A DNA stretch of 64,000 nt from Butyrivibrio sp. (GTDB lineage: Bacteria; Bacillota; Clostridia; Lachnospirales; Lachnospiraceae). Under the pieces are notes generated by a model. That model searched no databases. It was not told the origin of the DNA and was given only the letters and a program-made list of their open reading frames with translations. The translations under genes and the position numbers were made by a program. The stretch spans positions 124,001-188,000 of the forward strand of contig JAGAAO010000047.1 in NCBI GenBank assembly GCA_017615275.1, in the 5' to 3' direction. This document shows positions 7,463-15,803 of the stretch, in pieces. Positions within the stretch are counted from its first letter, which is position 1. Each line of letters opens with the position of its first letter.

Positions 7463-9013
7463 ATGATTATCAAAGTTTTACTCTTATTGGTTTTCTTTTC
7501 TGTAATGCTCTATATCGGATTTATGTGCAGAAAGAATTCAACGGATGTTCATGGTTTCGTTTTGGGCGGAAGAGCAGTTGGGCCTTGGGTTACGGCATTT
7601 GCTTACGGAACATCCTATTTCTCGGCGGTAATTTTTGTGGGTTATGCGGGACAGTTCGGATGGAAATACGGTATTGCTTCTACTTGGGTAGGTATTGGCA
7701 ATGCGCTCATCGGTTCACTCCTTGCGTGGGTTATCCTTGGAAGAAGGACGCGTATTATGACGCAGCATCTTGATTCCGCAACGATGCCTCAGTTCTTTGC
7801 GGCAAGATTCGGTGGAAGATCGCTTAAGATTGCAGCTTCGGTTATTACTTTTATTTTCCTTATTCCTTATACGGCATCTTTGTACAACGGTCTTTCCAGA
7901 CTTTTTGGGATGGCTTTCAATATCGATTATTCGATCTGCGTTATCGTAATGGCTGTACTTACGGGCGTTTATGTTATCGCGGGCGGATATATGGCTACGG
8001 CTATAAATGACTTTATTCAGGGAATTATCATGCTTTTTGGTATTGCGGCGGTTGTTCTTTCGGTACTTCATTCTCAGGGCGGATTCCTTGCTGCTCTTGA
8101 TGCGCTTGCAAGAGTGAGCGATGAGAGTGTATCGACAACTCCCGGTGTTTTTGCTTCGTTTTTTGGACCTGATCCGCTCAATCTTCTGGGCGTTGTAATT
8201 CTTACATCACTCGGTACATGGGGACTTCCTCAGATGGTTCAGAAATTCTATGCCATCAAAAGTGAGCGATCGATCTCAAAAGGAACAATCGTTTCAACTT
8301 TCTTTGCTTTTGTGGTTGCGGGCGGATGTTACTTCCTTGGCGGTTTCGGAAGACTCTTTTCCGATAAAGTTGATATCGCAGCTGATGGATACGACAGCAT
8401 AGTTCCGACAATGTTGTCCGGACTTCCCGATATTCTTATCGCGGTTGTTGTTGTGCTTGTCTTGTCGGCGTCAATGTCAACGCTTTCATCACTTGTTCTT
8501 ACAAGTAGTTCGACACTTACACTTGACCTTTTGAAAGGCCATGTTTACAAGGATATGGATGAAAAGAAACAGCTCTTTATCATGAGATGCCTTATTGTGG
8601 TATTCGTTGGTATTTCAGTTGTTATCGCAATTATCCAGTACAAGCGTAATGTCACATTTATTGCGCAGCTCATGGGCGTTTCGTGGGGCGCTCTTGCCGG
8701 AGCATTTCTTGCACCGTTCCTGTATGGACTTTACTGGAGAAAAACATCCAAGGCGGGCGTATGGTGCAGCTTCGTTTTCTCGACTGTCGTTATGCTTGCA
8801 AATATGATGGTAAGACCTATGTTCCCGACTCTTTTACAGTCACCTATTAATGCGGGTGCATTCTGCATGATAGCAGGACTTGTTATTGTTCCCGTAGTTT
8901 CGCTCTTCACCAAGAAGCCGGCACAGGAACTTGTTGACGGTGCATTTGCCTGCTATGATAAAGAAGTCCTTGTTCATCAGAGTACATCACTTTCTGATGA
9001 CAGTGACGAATAA
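7463..9013 (+). CDS. Sodium:solute symporter (SSS family)
   Basis: A 516-residue transporter with about 13 membrane helices. It shows the GGRAVGPWVTAFAYGTSYFSA stretch typical of the SSS family near the N-terminus and a core with GGYMATAINDFIQG. Such proteins use the sodium gradient to import proline, pantothenate, sugars or organic acids; the substrate cannot be read from the sequence. AGGAGAG sits 6-7 nt before ATG 7463. An amidohydrolase follows after 24 nt, so the pair may import and then hydrolyse one compound. The upstream region holds two overlapping AAGTGTTAA repeats. Confidence 0.92.
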   Translation: MIIKVLLLLVFFSVMLYIGFMCRKNSTDVHGFVLGGRAVGPWVTAFAYGTSYFSAVIFVGYAGQFGWKYGIASTWVGIGNALIGSLLAWVILGRRTRIMTQHLDSATMPQFFAARFGGRSLKIAASVITFIFLIPYTASLYNGLSRLFGMAFNIDYSICVIVMAVLTGVYVIAGGYMATAINDFIQGIIMLFGIAAVVLSVLHSQGGFLAALDALARVSDESVSTTPGVFASFFGPDPLNLLGVVILTSLGTWGLPQMVQKFYAIKSERSISKGTIVSTFFAFVVAGGCYFLGGFGRLFSDKVDIAADGYDSIVPTMLSGLPDILIAVVVVLVLSASMSTLSSLVLTSSSTLTLDLLKGHVYKDMDEKKQLFIMRCLIVVFVGISVVIAIIQYKRNVTFIAQLMGVSWGALAGAFLAPFLYGLYWRKTSKAGVWCSFVFSTVVMLANMMVRPMFPTLLQSPINAGAFCMIAGLVIVPVVSLFTKKPAQELVDGAFACYDKEVLVHQSTSLSDDSDE

Positions 9014-9037
9014 TCTGAGCAGAGGTGCAAACCACTT

Positions 9038-9886
9038 ATGATCATAGATTTTCATACCCATACCTTTCCTGACAGTATTGCTGCTAAAGCCGTTGATTCT
9101 CTAAGTAAAGAGGCACACATCATTGCGCATACTGACGGGACGGTATCGGGATTATTATCTTCTATGCATGACGGAAAAGTTGATACTTCCATTCTTCTTC
9201 CTGTTGCGACAAGTGCACGTCAGGTAGAGAGTATCAACGATCATGCGCTTAGGATCAATGAAGAATATCAAGGAAGGCTTATTTCTTTTGGCTGTATTCA
9301 TCCCGAGTATTCAGGCTATAAGAAAGAACTTCGAAGACTTAAAGAGGATGGAGTGAAAGGAATAAAGCTCCATCCTGTTTATCAGCATGAAGATATAGAC
9401 GGAAAGGCTTTTCTTGATATCATATATGCGGCGTGTGAAAATGATCTTATAGTCATAACTCACGCCGGTCTTGATATCGGATTTCCCGGAATTATCAGAT
9501 GCACGCCGAAGATGTGCAGAAATGTCATAAATACCATAGGAGAGTTTAAGTTTGTTCTTGCTCATATGGGAGGATGGAGAAACTGGAAAGAAGTGCCATT
9601 GTACCTTGCGGATACAAGCGCTTATCTTGATACTTCTTTTTCTACGGGAAGAATACAAGCTCTTTCTGACGGATATTGGGATGACAAGAATACAGATATG
9701 CTTGATAGAAAGTCTTTTATTGAGCTGATAAAGAGCTTTGGTTCAGAAAGAATTTTATTCGGAACGGATTCACCATGGTCTGAGCAGAAAACTTCTGTTG
9801 AGTTTATGGAGAGTCTTGAGCTTGATGAAGATGAGTTAAAAAATATTTTTTACAGAAACGCATCTAAACTTTTGGGGGAACACTGA
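9038..9886 (+). CDS. Amidohydrolase family protein (amidohydrolase 2)
   Basis: A 282-residue metal-dependent hydrolase with the expected motifs in order: DFHTHT (His6, His8), KLHP (Lys110, His112), ITHAG (His142), LAHMGG (His176) and FGTDSPW near residue 240. This superfamily has a TIM-barrel fold and hydrolyses or decarboxylates small molecules in the cytosol; the substrate is not evident. It follows the symporter closely, with an AGAGGTG ribosome site, which suggests that it acts on the imported substrate. Confidence 0.9.
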   Translation: MIIDFHTHTFPDSIAAKAVDSLSKEAHIIAHTDGTVSGLLSSMHDGKVDTSILLPVATSARQVESINDHALRINEEYQGRLISFGCIHPEYSGYKKELRRLKEDGVKGIKLHPVYQHEDIDGKAFLDIIYAACENDLIVITHAGLDIGFPGIIRCTPKMCRNVINTIGEFKFVLAHMGGWRNWKEVPLYLADTSAYLDTSFSTGRIQALSDGYWDDKNTDMLDRKSFIELIKSFGSERILFGTDSPWSEQKTSVEFMESLELDEDELKNIFYRNASKLLGEH

Positions 9887-9937
9887 ACTAATCAGCTTTT
9901 TCAGATTTGAATTGTAATGAATGGGGGAGAAAACAAA

Positions 9938-10405
9938 ATGACAATCAGAGATGCTGTAGAAGAAGATATTCCGGAGCTTTTGAGGTTGCTGTCGCAGGTT
10001 CTTGAGGTGCATGCTGCGATAAAACCCGATTACTTTGTTTCCGGTCATCAGAAGTATAATACTGATGAACTCAAGGCTATTTTAAAAGATGAGAGTGTGA
10101 GAGTATATGTCGCCGCAGAGGGTAAAGAAATCTTGGGGTACACTTTTTGTATGATAAACGAACTTCCCAAAAAGCCCTTCATTGCGCATTTTAAGTACAT
10201 GTACATCGACGATCTGTGCGTTGATGAGAGATACAGAGGAAAAGATATTGCAAAGGCTCTGTTTGAACATGTCAAAAAAGAAGCAAAAGTTCTCGGATGC
10301 AGAGAGATAACTCTCAATGTGTGGGAAGGAAATGACAGGGCAAGGGCTTTCTATGACAAGATGGGTATGACGCCCCAGAAGACTTATATGGAACTGAAGA
10401 TCTGA
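9938..10405 (+). CDS. GNAT family N-acetyltransferase
   Basis: A 155-residue acetyltransferase with the GNAT fold. The acetyl-CoA binding motif appears as VDERYRGKDIAKALFEHV (about residues 90-107), followed by ITLNVWEGNDRARAFYDKMGM, the usual C-terminal motif. The start at 9938 is chosen over an ATG at 9917 because GGGGGAGA (9923-9930) lies 7 nt before it. The acceptor is unknown; such small enzymes modify antibiotics, amino groups of metabolites or ribosomal proteins. A small HTH gene follows after 22 nt. Confidence 0.9.
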   Translation: MTIRDAVEEDIPELLRLLSQVLEVHAAIKPDYFVSGHQKYNTDELKAILKDESVRVYVAAEGKEILGYTFCMINELPKKPFIAHFKYMYIDDLCVDERYRGKDIAKALFEHVKKEAKVLGCREITLNVWEGNDRARAFYDKMGMTPQKTYMELKI

Positions 10406-10427
10406 GTTTTGAAAAGAGGATGTAAAA

Positions 10428-10652
10428 TTGGAGAACCGTGTAGAAAAGCTTCGCAAGGAACGCGGGATGAATCAGGAAGAGTTTGCCAAAGCAATCCGTG
10501 TTTCAAGACAGACAGTCAGCTCTATTGAAACAGGTAAGTATAATCCGTCGCTTGAACTGGCTTTTACGATAGCTGATTTTTTTGGAAAAACTATCGAAGA
10601 GGTTTTTATTCATGAAGTAAGCAGCGCTGACGGAAAAGAGAACATATATTGA
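10428..10652 (+). CDS. Small XRE-family helix-turn-helix regulator
   Basis: A 74-residue protein that is almost only a lambda-repressor-like helix-turn-helix (residues 3-60; LRKERGMNQEEFAKAIRVS, RQTVSSIETGKYNPSLELA). It begins with TTG at 10428, with AGAGGA 7 nt upstream. Proteins of this size are often autoregulators and commonly sit next to a membrane protein they control, as here with the gene at 10762. An inverted repeat TGTATG/CATACA (10703-10726) between the two genes is a candidate binding site. Confidence 0.9.
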   Translation: MENRVEKLRKERGMNQEEFAKAIRVSRQTVSSIETGKYNPSLELAFTIADFFGKTIEEVFIHEVSSADGKENIY

Positions 10653-10702
10653 TTCTTTTGAAAAATAGTGCAACATTATATAGATATAATTTGTATATAA
10701 AG

Positions 10703-10726
10703 TGTATGAAGCAAAACGCGCATACA
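10703..10726. promoter_or_regulatory. Inverted repeat, candidate operator for the HTH protein
   Basis: TGTATG (10703-10708) and CATACA (10721-10726) form a 6-bp inverted repeat with a 12-nt spacer. It lies 13 nt downstream of a TATAAT (10685-10690) and 36 nt before the membrane protein start. Confidence 0.35.
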
Positions 10727-10761
10727 TAAACGTTGATACTATTTGAAAAGGGATTATTTGT

Positions 10762-11514
10762 ATGAATTATGATTTGGGTATAATAATTACAGCTATTATG
10801 TGCTGGGAAGTCGCAGCAATTCTGTTTGCGGTTAGATCATATACATTTACGGGAATTGATTATAAGACTAATCGTTCATCGCTTATGCTTTTTCTTTCCG
10901 GCGTAATATTTGTCTTGGGAGCGGTAGGCGCAAGCTGTTACTATAACATAATTATAAGTTATAGTGATTCGCATGATGAAGCTTCTTATGGTGCGTTCGG
11001 ATATTTGCTGCCTTACATCGTTATATTTATCATCTTTCTGGTTTACTATTTTCATAGCAAGAATAAGAATCGCTTTTTTGACAGAATGAATTCAAATGAG
11101 TTTAGAAACTTGGGCGTTGTTTATGATGATTATGGCAACGGAAGAAAATGTACCCTTTTCAGAGGGATGAAAGTTCTCTTTAACGACCGTATCGATCTTC
11201 CTATTTTTGAGGGAGGTGCGGAGATCGGATTAGAGCATATAGAAGGAGATTTCTACTCCTGCATATATTTCAGACCTTATTATACCCGCAATAAATGGGA
11301 GAATTTTAAGATTGCCTGGGGTTATATTCTTTTGATGCTGGATGTAATTGCCCCGTTTGCTCTTGCTCGTATCCCGTTTGTACCGTTTGGGATATTTTCG
11401 GTAATCTTGTTGCTTAGTTGCCATTTGTGCAGATTGTTCAAGACATTTGAAGTAAGATTTCTTGTTGTTCTGGTCAATGTGCTTTTGGGATTGGCGCTCA
11501 TGTATAATATCTAA
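10762..11514 (+). CDS. Hypothetical membrane protein
   Basis: A 250-residue protein not recognised as a known family. It has about five membrane helices: three in the N-terminal 95 residues, then a soluble segment of about 85 residues (FFDRMNSNEFRNLGVVYDD onward) and two or three helices at the C-terminus. The start ATG 10762 has a GGG-type ribosome site. It follows an HTH regulator and is followed by a 336-nt non-coding stretch, so it may be controlled by that regulator. Confidence 0.7.
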   Translation: MNYDLGIIITAIMCWEVAAILFAVRSYTFTGIDYKTNRSSLMLFLSGVIFVLGAVGASCYYNIIISYSDSHDEASYGAFGYLLPYIVIFIIFLVYYFHSKNKNRFFDRMNSNEFRNLGVVYDDYGNGRKCTLFRGMKVLFNDRIDLPIFEGGAEIGLEHIEGDFYSCIYFRPYYTRNKWENFKIAWGYILLMLDVIAPFALARIPFVPFGIFSVILLLSCHLCRLFKTFEVRFLVVLVNVLLGLALMYNI

Positions 11515-11719
11515 AGAATGAATTAACAAATACATTAACAATTCACGCAAAATAATTAGACGAAAATAAATTTTTTTCTGCTTCTGTTATGGCAGAATAT
11601 CGAGCTCGAAATATCCGCGCTTAAAAGTTGCAAGTTCACTAATGGAGCGGGATTAAAGCAAGCTTGCGGTTAACAGTTGTTGTCGATTTTGTAACAAAAA
11701 ATATATGTAAACATCTTTG

Positions 11720-11745
11720 CAAAGCCTTGATTTTTCAAGGCTTTG
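11720..11745 (+). terminator. Hairpin, likely weak terminator
   Basis: CAAAGCCTTG (11720-11729) pairs perfectly with CAAGGCTTTG (11736-11745) around six bases. Only TT follows before A-rich sequence, so termination may be incomplete. It lies just upstream of the promoter at 11759. Confidence 0.55.
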
Positions 11746-11758
11746 TTAAATTACGTCC

Positions 11759-11786
11759 TTCACAAATGCCCATTTTATGCTATACT
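11759..11786 (+). promoter_or_regulatory. Promoter of the nucleotidase-like secreted protein gene
   Basis: TTCACA (11759-11764) and TATACT (11781-11786) are 16 nt apart, and TGC directly precedes the -10 box, giving an extended -10. It lies about 65 nt upstream of the start at 11851. Confidence 0.6.
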
Positions 11787-11850
11787 ATTACTTAAGTATT
11801 GCCGGCAAATATGAAATAGTTACAGGGGTTTTAACAAAGGAGGTAATAGT

Positions 11851-13239
11851 ATGATAAAAAAAGATGCAAAAAAATCTTCAGCCATTAGGGCAGTTTTATC
11901 TGTTACATTGGCATCAACTATTTTTCTCTCTTCCGGCATTGGGGCTGCCGTAGTACGCGCCGAGGGGACAGAAGGGGATTATATAAATAATACATCCGGT
12001 ATGGGAAGCATTTCCGATTTCATAAAATACGCGCAAGAAGGAAAAGATTTATCGGATAAAACAGTTATTCTTTCGACTAATGATGCTAAGTGTGATTTTG
12101 ATAAGTATCCATATGTAGCATCTCTTAAAAACTTTTTTGAAGACGATTTAAAGTCTGATGTTATTCTTATAGATTCAGGTGATTTTTGCCATGGTAAGGA
12201 AGTTGAAGACTTCTGGAGTGCTAATGGTGGAAACGAATGTATGGACAATTACGACAATGATTATGCTGCTTTTCTGGCTATGAATGAAGCAGGATATGAT
12301 TATGCGAATTTCGGAAACTATGGATATGGATGCGGAAATGATGGAAATAAAGCCGGTTATCCGGATTGTAATATAGTTAATTTTGATTCTGCCGATAATG
12401 CTATGGCAAAGATGTCTAAGGGCAAAGATGAAAATTACAAAAAGTCTGAGGATTTCTTTTCAAGCATGATGGATGAAGATTATCTGTGCGATAACAGCTT
12501 CATTTATGACTGTGCAGATTCTGATATGAAGATCGGATTCTTTGGTCTTCCTGAATATGAGGCCGGCTGCAACGCAGCAAAATCAGGCGATATATATGCT
12601 TCTGCCGAACAGCAGGCTGAAGATCTGAAAAAGAAAGGTGCGGATCTTGTTGTATGCCTTTCTCAGCTGGGACTAGGCGGCGACAACAATATCAAGGGCA
12701 CAAAAGGCAGTAGCGGTGGTAACGGACTTCTTGGTCTTTTCGGAAACTTGCTTGGTTTAGGTGGAAAGAGCGGCGGAAGCTCATCGGGAAGTGATTTTAT
12801 TGATCTGCTCCTTGACGGTGTTTCTCTGTTCTCTGAAGGAGAAAGCGCAATACCGCTTAAGCTCGCAGATATGCTTCTTCGTAATATAGGCGTTACTATC
12901 ATAGATAACGACAGTAAGTCTATTGAAGATAATTTCCTGTTCTCACTTGAAGATATCATCAAGAATCTCGGTGCAGATAAGAATACTTCCAGTTTCATCA
13001 ACAATATGATCGGGTCATTTGGATTTGATCTTTTCGGTGATACGGATTGTGATTTTGACTGCGACTTTGATTTTGATTATGATTGCTCAGGAAACTGCGG
13101 ATACCAGCCTAAGACCACACCTAAGGGAAATGACGGCGGAAAGCCTTCACCGTCAACTAATAGTGATGCTCCCGCAAAAGGATCGACGTGTCCTAATCAA
13201 GGGGGATCGTGTCAACAGGGAAAAGGTTCGCCAAAATAA
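11851..13239 (+). CDS. Secreted 5'-nucleotidase-like protein with a degenerate active site
   Basis: A 462-residue exported protein with a signal peptide (basic start, hydrophobic residues 12-34, likely cut near VRAEG). The fold signals of the 5'-nucleotidase/metallophosphoesterase family appear in the right order: VILSTNDAK (72-80), VILIDSGDF (104-112), MNEAGYDYANFGNYGYG (144-160), IGFFGLPE, and DLVVCLSQLG (265-274). Family members have NDxH, GNHE and SHLG at these places, so the three histidines are Lys80, Tyr157 and Gln272 here. The C-terminal half is Gly/Ser-rich, then has a Cys/Asp/Phe-rich cluster and a Pro/Gly tail, not the usual nucleotidase C-domain. AAAGGAGG precedes the ATG. Probably a surface or secreted non-enzymatic relative. 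Confidence 0.75.
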   Translation: MIKKDAKKSSAIRAVLSVTLASTIFLSSGIGAAVVRAEGTEGDYINNTSGMGSISDFIKYAQEGKDLSDKTVILSTNDAKCDFDKYPYVASLKNFFEDDLKSDVILIDSGDFCHGKEVEDFWSANGGNECMDNYDNDYAAFLAMNEAGYDYANFGNYGYGCGNDGNKAGYPDCNIVNFDSADNAMAKMSKGKDENYKKSEDFFSSMMDEDYLCDNSFIYDCADSDMKIGFFGLPEYEAGCNAAKSGDIYASAEQQAEDLKKKGADLVVCLSQLGLGGDNNIKGTKGSSGGNGLLGLFGNLLGLGGKSGGSSSGSDFIDLLLDGVSLFSEGESAIPLKLADMLLRNIGVTIIDNDSKSIEDNFLFSLEDIIKNLGADKNTSSFINNMIGSFGFDLFGDTDCDFDCDFDFDYDCSGNCGYQPKTTPKGNDGGKPSPSTNSDAPAKGSTCPNQGGSCQQGKGSPK

Positions 13240-13273
13240 ATAATTACTAAGATTTCATATAAAAAACACTGAA

Positions 13274-13321
13274 AAAATGCTGATAAACAGAGCTGTTAAA
13301 AGCCATATTTATCAGCATTTT
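13274..13321. terminator. Bidirectional terminator between convergent units
   Basis: AAAATGCTGATAAA (13274-13287) pairs perfectly with TTTATCAGCATTTT (13308-13321). A-rich sequence to the left and T-rich sequence to the right let it serve both the plus-strand secreted protein gene and the minus-strand iorA operon. Confidence 0.85.
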
Positions 13322-13343
13322 GTGTGTGTAATTATAATCACAA

Positions 13344-13985
13344 TCAGATATCGGCAGCGATATCGATATTTTCGCCTGTAATACCTACCCATGCGCCGTT
13401 CTTTGCTTCTGAAGACTCAGCGTGAGCAAGAAGCCACTTATTTGTAGCTGTGATAAGCTTATCTTCCTGATTTGCAGGTGTGAAGTCGGGCATTCCAACG
13501 TTTGTTCCCTTAGGAAGTCCTACGAGAACCTGGAAACCTGAATCTTTGCTTGCCTGACAAGGAGCATAGTGAAGGGCAGTAGCGTAAACTTCTACCATAA
13601 CGCCTGCAGGAACAAGGAATGCTTTTACTTTGCTTGAATCAATCTTGTGATCGACGATCTCTTCTCTTTTTGCAAGAAGAAGGATAAAGTCTGTTGCACC
13701 GAGATTGATCTCGCTTGAACGGTGATACTCAAGGCAGTTGAGCTTTGTGTTGTGTCCGTTGCACCAACCGAACTGCATAGGTGAACCACCAAAGAGTGAA
13801 TTTGTAATCTTATCTGCTGCAGGAAGCTCCTGAAGTGCCTTCTCCTCGGCAACATAATCTGTTCCGTCGGGAATGGGAGTCTTATCCCTTAATGTGTCAG
13901 CAATCTGCTTTTTCTCATCATCGTAGCCTTCGATGATTCTTCCGTAATTAGTAAATTCGGGATCTGTAACCTTGTAAATTTTCAT
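13344..13985 (-). CDS. DUF4867-like protein, cupin-type
   Basis: A 213-residue cytosolic protein beginning MKIYKVTDPEFTNYGRII. I associate this start and the EYHRSSEINLGATDF stretch with the DUF4867 family; the latter and the VPAGVMVEVYATALHYAP segment read like a cupin/ureidoglycolate-lyase-type beta barrel. That family name is from memory. AGGAGG precedes the ATG. It is the last gene of the iorA-iorB-paaK-ACT run, 28 nt after the ACT gene, and ends before a bidirectional terminator. Its role in that pathway is unknown; a sugar or keto-acid isomerase is possible. Confidence 0.7.
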   Translation of the reverse strand: MKIYKVTDPEFTNYGRIIEGYDDEKKQIADTLRDKTPIPDGTDYVAEEKALQELPAADKITNSLFGGSPMQFGWCNGHNTKLNCLEYHRSSEINLGATDFILLLAKREEIVDHKIDSSKVKAFLVPAGVMVEVYATALHYAPCQASKDSGFQVLVGLPKGTNVGMPDFTPANQEDKLITATNKWLLAHAESSEAKNGAWVGITGENIDIAADI

Positions 13986-14013
13986 TGAAACCTCCTAGTT
14001 TTTTGATACTCCA

Positions 14014-14448
14014 TTATATTTGTGCCAAGTCTTCCTGAGTGAGCATCTTTATTCCTTTGCCTGCAAGCTTGGCTTCTGCGGCATTGGTGTCGGAGACTCT
14101 GAATATCATATATGCGTGCTTGGCGTTTGAGCCGCCTGAAAAAGCATACATATATTCAATGTTGACTTTAGCTTCGTCAAAGTATGTGAGAAGCTGATCG
14201 AGTCCGCCTGTCTCATCAGATATTTCCATTGCAAGAACAGGTGTTAAGCTTGCAACGAAATTATTTTCTTTAAGGGTGTTAACAGCTGAAAGAGCATCAT
14301 CTACGACGAGTCTTGCGATTCCGAAATCCTTGGTCTCTGCAAGGGATGTTGCGCGTAGATCAATCTTGTGAGCTGCAAGCACACTTGTCATTTTCTTTAA
14401 TGTTCCGGGTTTGTTTTCCAGAAAAACTGATATCTGCATTACGCTCAT
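14014..14448 (-). CDS. Tandem ACT-domain protein
   Basis: A 144-residue protein made of two ACT domains (about residues 4-65 and 72-140; ISVFLENKPGTLKKMTSVLA at the first strand-helix). ACT domains bind amino acids and regulate enzymes or signal aromatic/branched amino-acid levels. It follows paaK in an operon of aryl-pyruvate metabolism, and stand-alone ACT proteins are commonly found beside paaK and iorAB. GGAGG lies 8 nt before the ATG. Likely senses an aromatic amino acid and modulates the neighbouring enzymes; no catalytic domain is present. Confidence 0.9.
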   Translation of the reverse strand: MSVMQISVFLENKPGTLKKMTSVLAAHKIDLRATSLAETKDFGIARLVVDDALSAVNTLKENNFVASLTPVLAMEISDETGGLDQLLTYFDEAKVNIEYMYAFSGGSNAKHAYMIFRVSDTNAAEAKLAGKGIKMLTQEDLAQI

Positions 14449-14478
14449 AGCTGTACCTCCGTTGTATTTATTATATCA

Positions 14479-15780
14479 TCAGATCTTTCTCTTATCGATA
14501 ACTCTGACAGCTTTTCCTTCACTTCTTGCGATGGATTTGGGTGCAAGGAGTGAAACCTTAGCCTTGATTCCAAGCATTGACTTGAGACCTTCTACAAGCT
14601 TTTTCTGACGTTCCTCAACTTCACCGACGTTATCCGTGAACATTTCGGGAGTCATCTCAACCTGTACGTCAAGAGTATCGGTATTGTTTACTCTGTCTAC
14701 AACGATCTGGTAGTTAGCTGCGTATCCGTTGTTAAGAAGAACTGTTTCGATCTGGCTCGGGAATACGTTTACACCGCGGATGATAAGCATATCATCGGAG
14801 CGTCCCATAGGCTTAGCCATACGCACGTGGGTTCTTCCGCAAGAACATTTTTCTCTTGTGAGTTTGCAGATATCTCTTGTGCGATAACGGATCATAGGGA
14901 ATGCTTCCTTATCTACAGCTGTAAATACGAGCTCACCCTGTGAACCTTCGGGAAGAACTTCCTCTGTATCGGGATCGATTATCTCTGCAATGAAGTGGTC
15001 TTCGTTGATGTGCATGCCGTTTTGTGCAGAACATTCAAATGCAACACCGGGTCCTGAAAGCTCTGTGAGACCGTAGATATCATATGCCTTGATTCCGAGA
15101 GTCTTCTCGATATCTGCACGCATTTCTTCACTCCAAGCTTCTGCACCGAAGATTCCGGCTTTGAGGCTTATATCATCGGGACCGTAGCCGAGCTCCTTAA
15201 ATCTTTCCGCAAGGTAAGCTGCGTAGCTTGGGGTACAGCAGAGGATAGTAGCAGAGAGGTCATTGATGAACATGATCTGTCTGTCGGTATTTCCTGAGCT
15301 TGCGGGAATTGTAAGAGATCCCACTTTGTGTGATCCGCCGTGAATTCCCATACCGCCTGTGAAAAGTCCGTATCCGTATGCAACCTGAATAACATCTTCA
15401 TTGGTTCCGCCTGCAGCCACGATAGCACGTGCACAGCAGTCTTCCCAGAGATCCACATCATGCTGAGTATAATATGCAACAACTCTTTTTCCTGTTGTTC
15501 CCGATGTGGAATGTATTCTTACACACTCACTTAAGGGCTTTCCGAGAAGTCCGTAAGGATATGCGTCTCTTAAATCTTTTTTGGATAAGAAAGGAAGTTT
15601 ATGGAGGTCATCTACCGATTTGATATCATCAGGCGTAACACCTTTTTCTTCCATTTTTTTGCGGTAGTAGGGAACATTATCCCATACATGCTTTACCTGT
15701 TTTACAAGCTTTTCTGACTGAATTTTGCGAATCTCTTCATAAGGGGCGCATTCGATATCTTTTTGGTAATATCGCTCCAT
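14479..15780 (-). CDS. paaK: Phenylacetate-CoA ligase
   Basis: A 433-residue adenylate-forming enzyme. It shows the P-loop-like HSTSGTTGKRVV, the YGLTELSGPG motif, and a C-terminal domain with GRSDDMLIIRGVNVFPSQIE. The reaction joins an aryl acetate to coenzyme A using ATP in the cytosol. It lies 24 nt behind iorB, with AGGAGG-type ribosome site. Together with IorAB it can run either way: aryl-pyruvate to aryl-acetyl-CoA to aryl acetate plus ATP, or uptake of aryl acetates from gut or rumen fluid for aromatic amino-acid synthesis by reductive carboxylation, a known trait of rumen bacteria. Direction cannot be told from sequence. Confidence 0.93.
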   Translation of the reverse strand: MERYYQKDIECAPYEEIRKIQSEKLVKQVKHVWDNVPYYRKKMEEKGVTPDDIKSVDDLHKLPFLSKKDLRDAYPYGLLGKPLSECVRIHSTSGTTGKRVVAYYTQHDVDLWEDCCARAIVAAGGTNEDVIQVAYGYGLFTGGMGIHGGSHKVGSLTIPASSGNTDRQIMFINDLSATILCCTPSYAAYLAERFKELGYGPDDISLKAGIFGAEAWSEEMRADIEKTLGIKAYDIYGLTELSGPGVAFECSAQNGMHINEDHFIAEIIDPDTEEVLPEGSQGELVFTAVDKEAFPMIRYRTRDICKLTREKCSCGRTHVRMAKPMGRSDDMLIIRGVNVFPSQIETVLLNNGYAANYQIVVDRVNNTDTLDVQVEMTPEMFTDNVGEVEERQKKLVEGLKSMLGIKAKVSLLAPKSIARSEGKAVRVIDKRKI

Positions 15781-15803
15781 ATCTTTTTCCTCCGTGTTGT
15801 TTA

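Larger units (their letters stand above)
11515..11850. other. Non-coding stretch of 336 nt with possible RNA structure
   Basis: No gene is seen. ATCCGCGCT (11613-11621) can pair with AGCGGGAT (11646-11653) with one bulged G, and the self-complementary GCAAGCTTGC (11658-11667) follows. A perfect 10-bp hairpin lies at 11720-11745 and a promoter at 11759-11786. The upstream half may be the 3' region of the membrane protein transcript or an unannotated RNA. Confidence 0.5.

Noticed and set aside
13040-13110. Asp/Cys/Phe repeats in the nucleotidase-like protein as a known metal-binding repeat.
   Set aside because: The spacing does not match a calcium or zinc repeat that I recognise; treated as low-complexity sequence.
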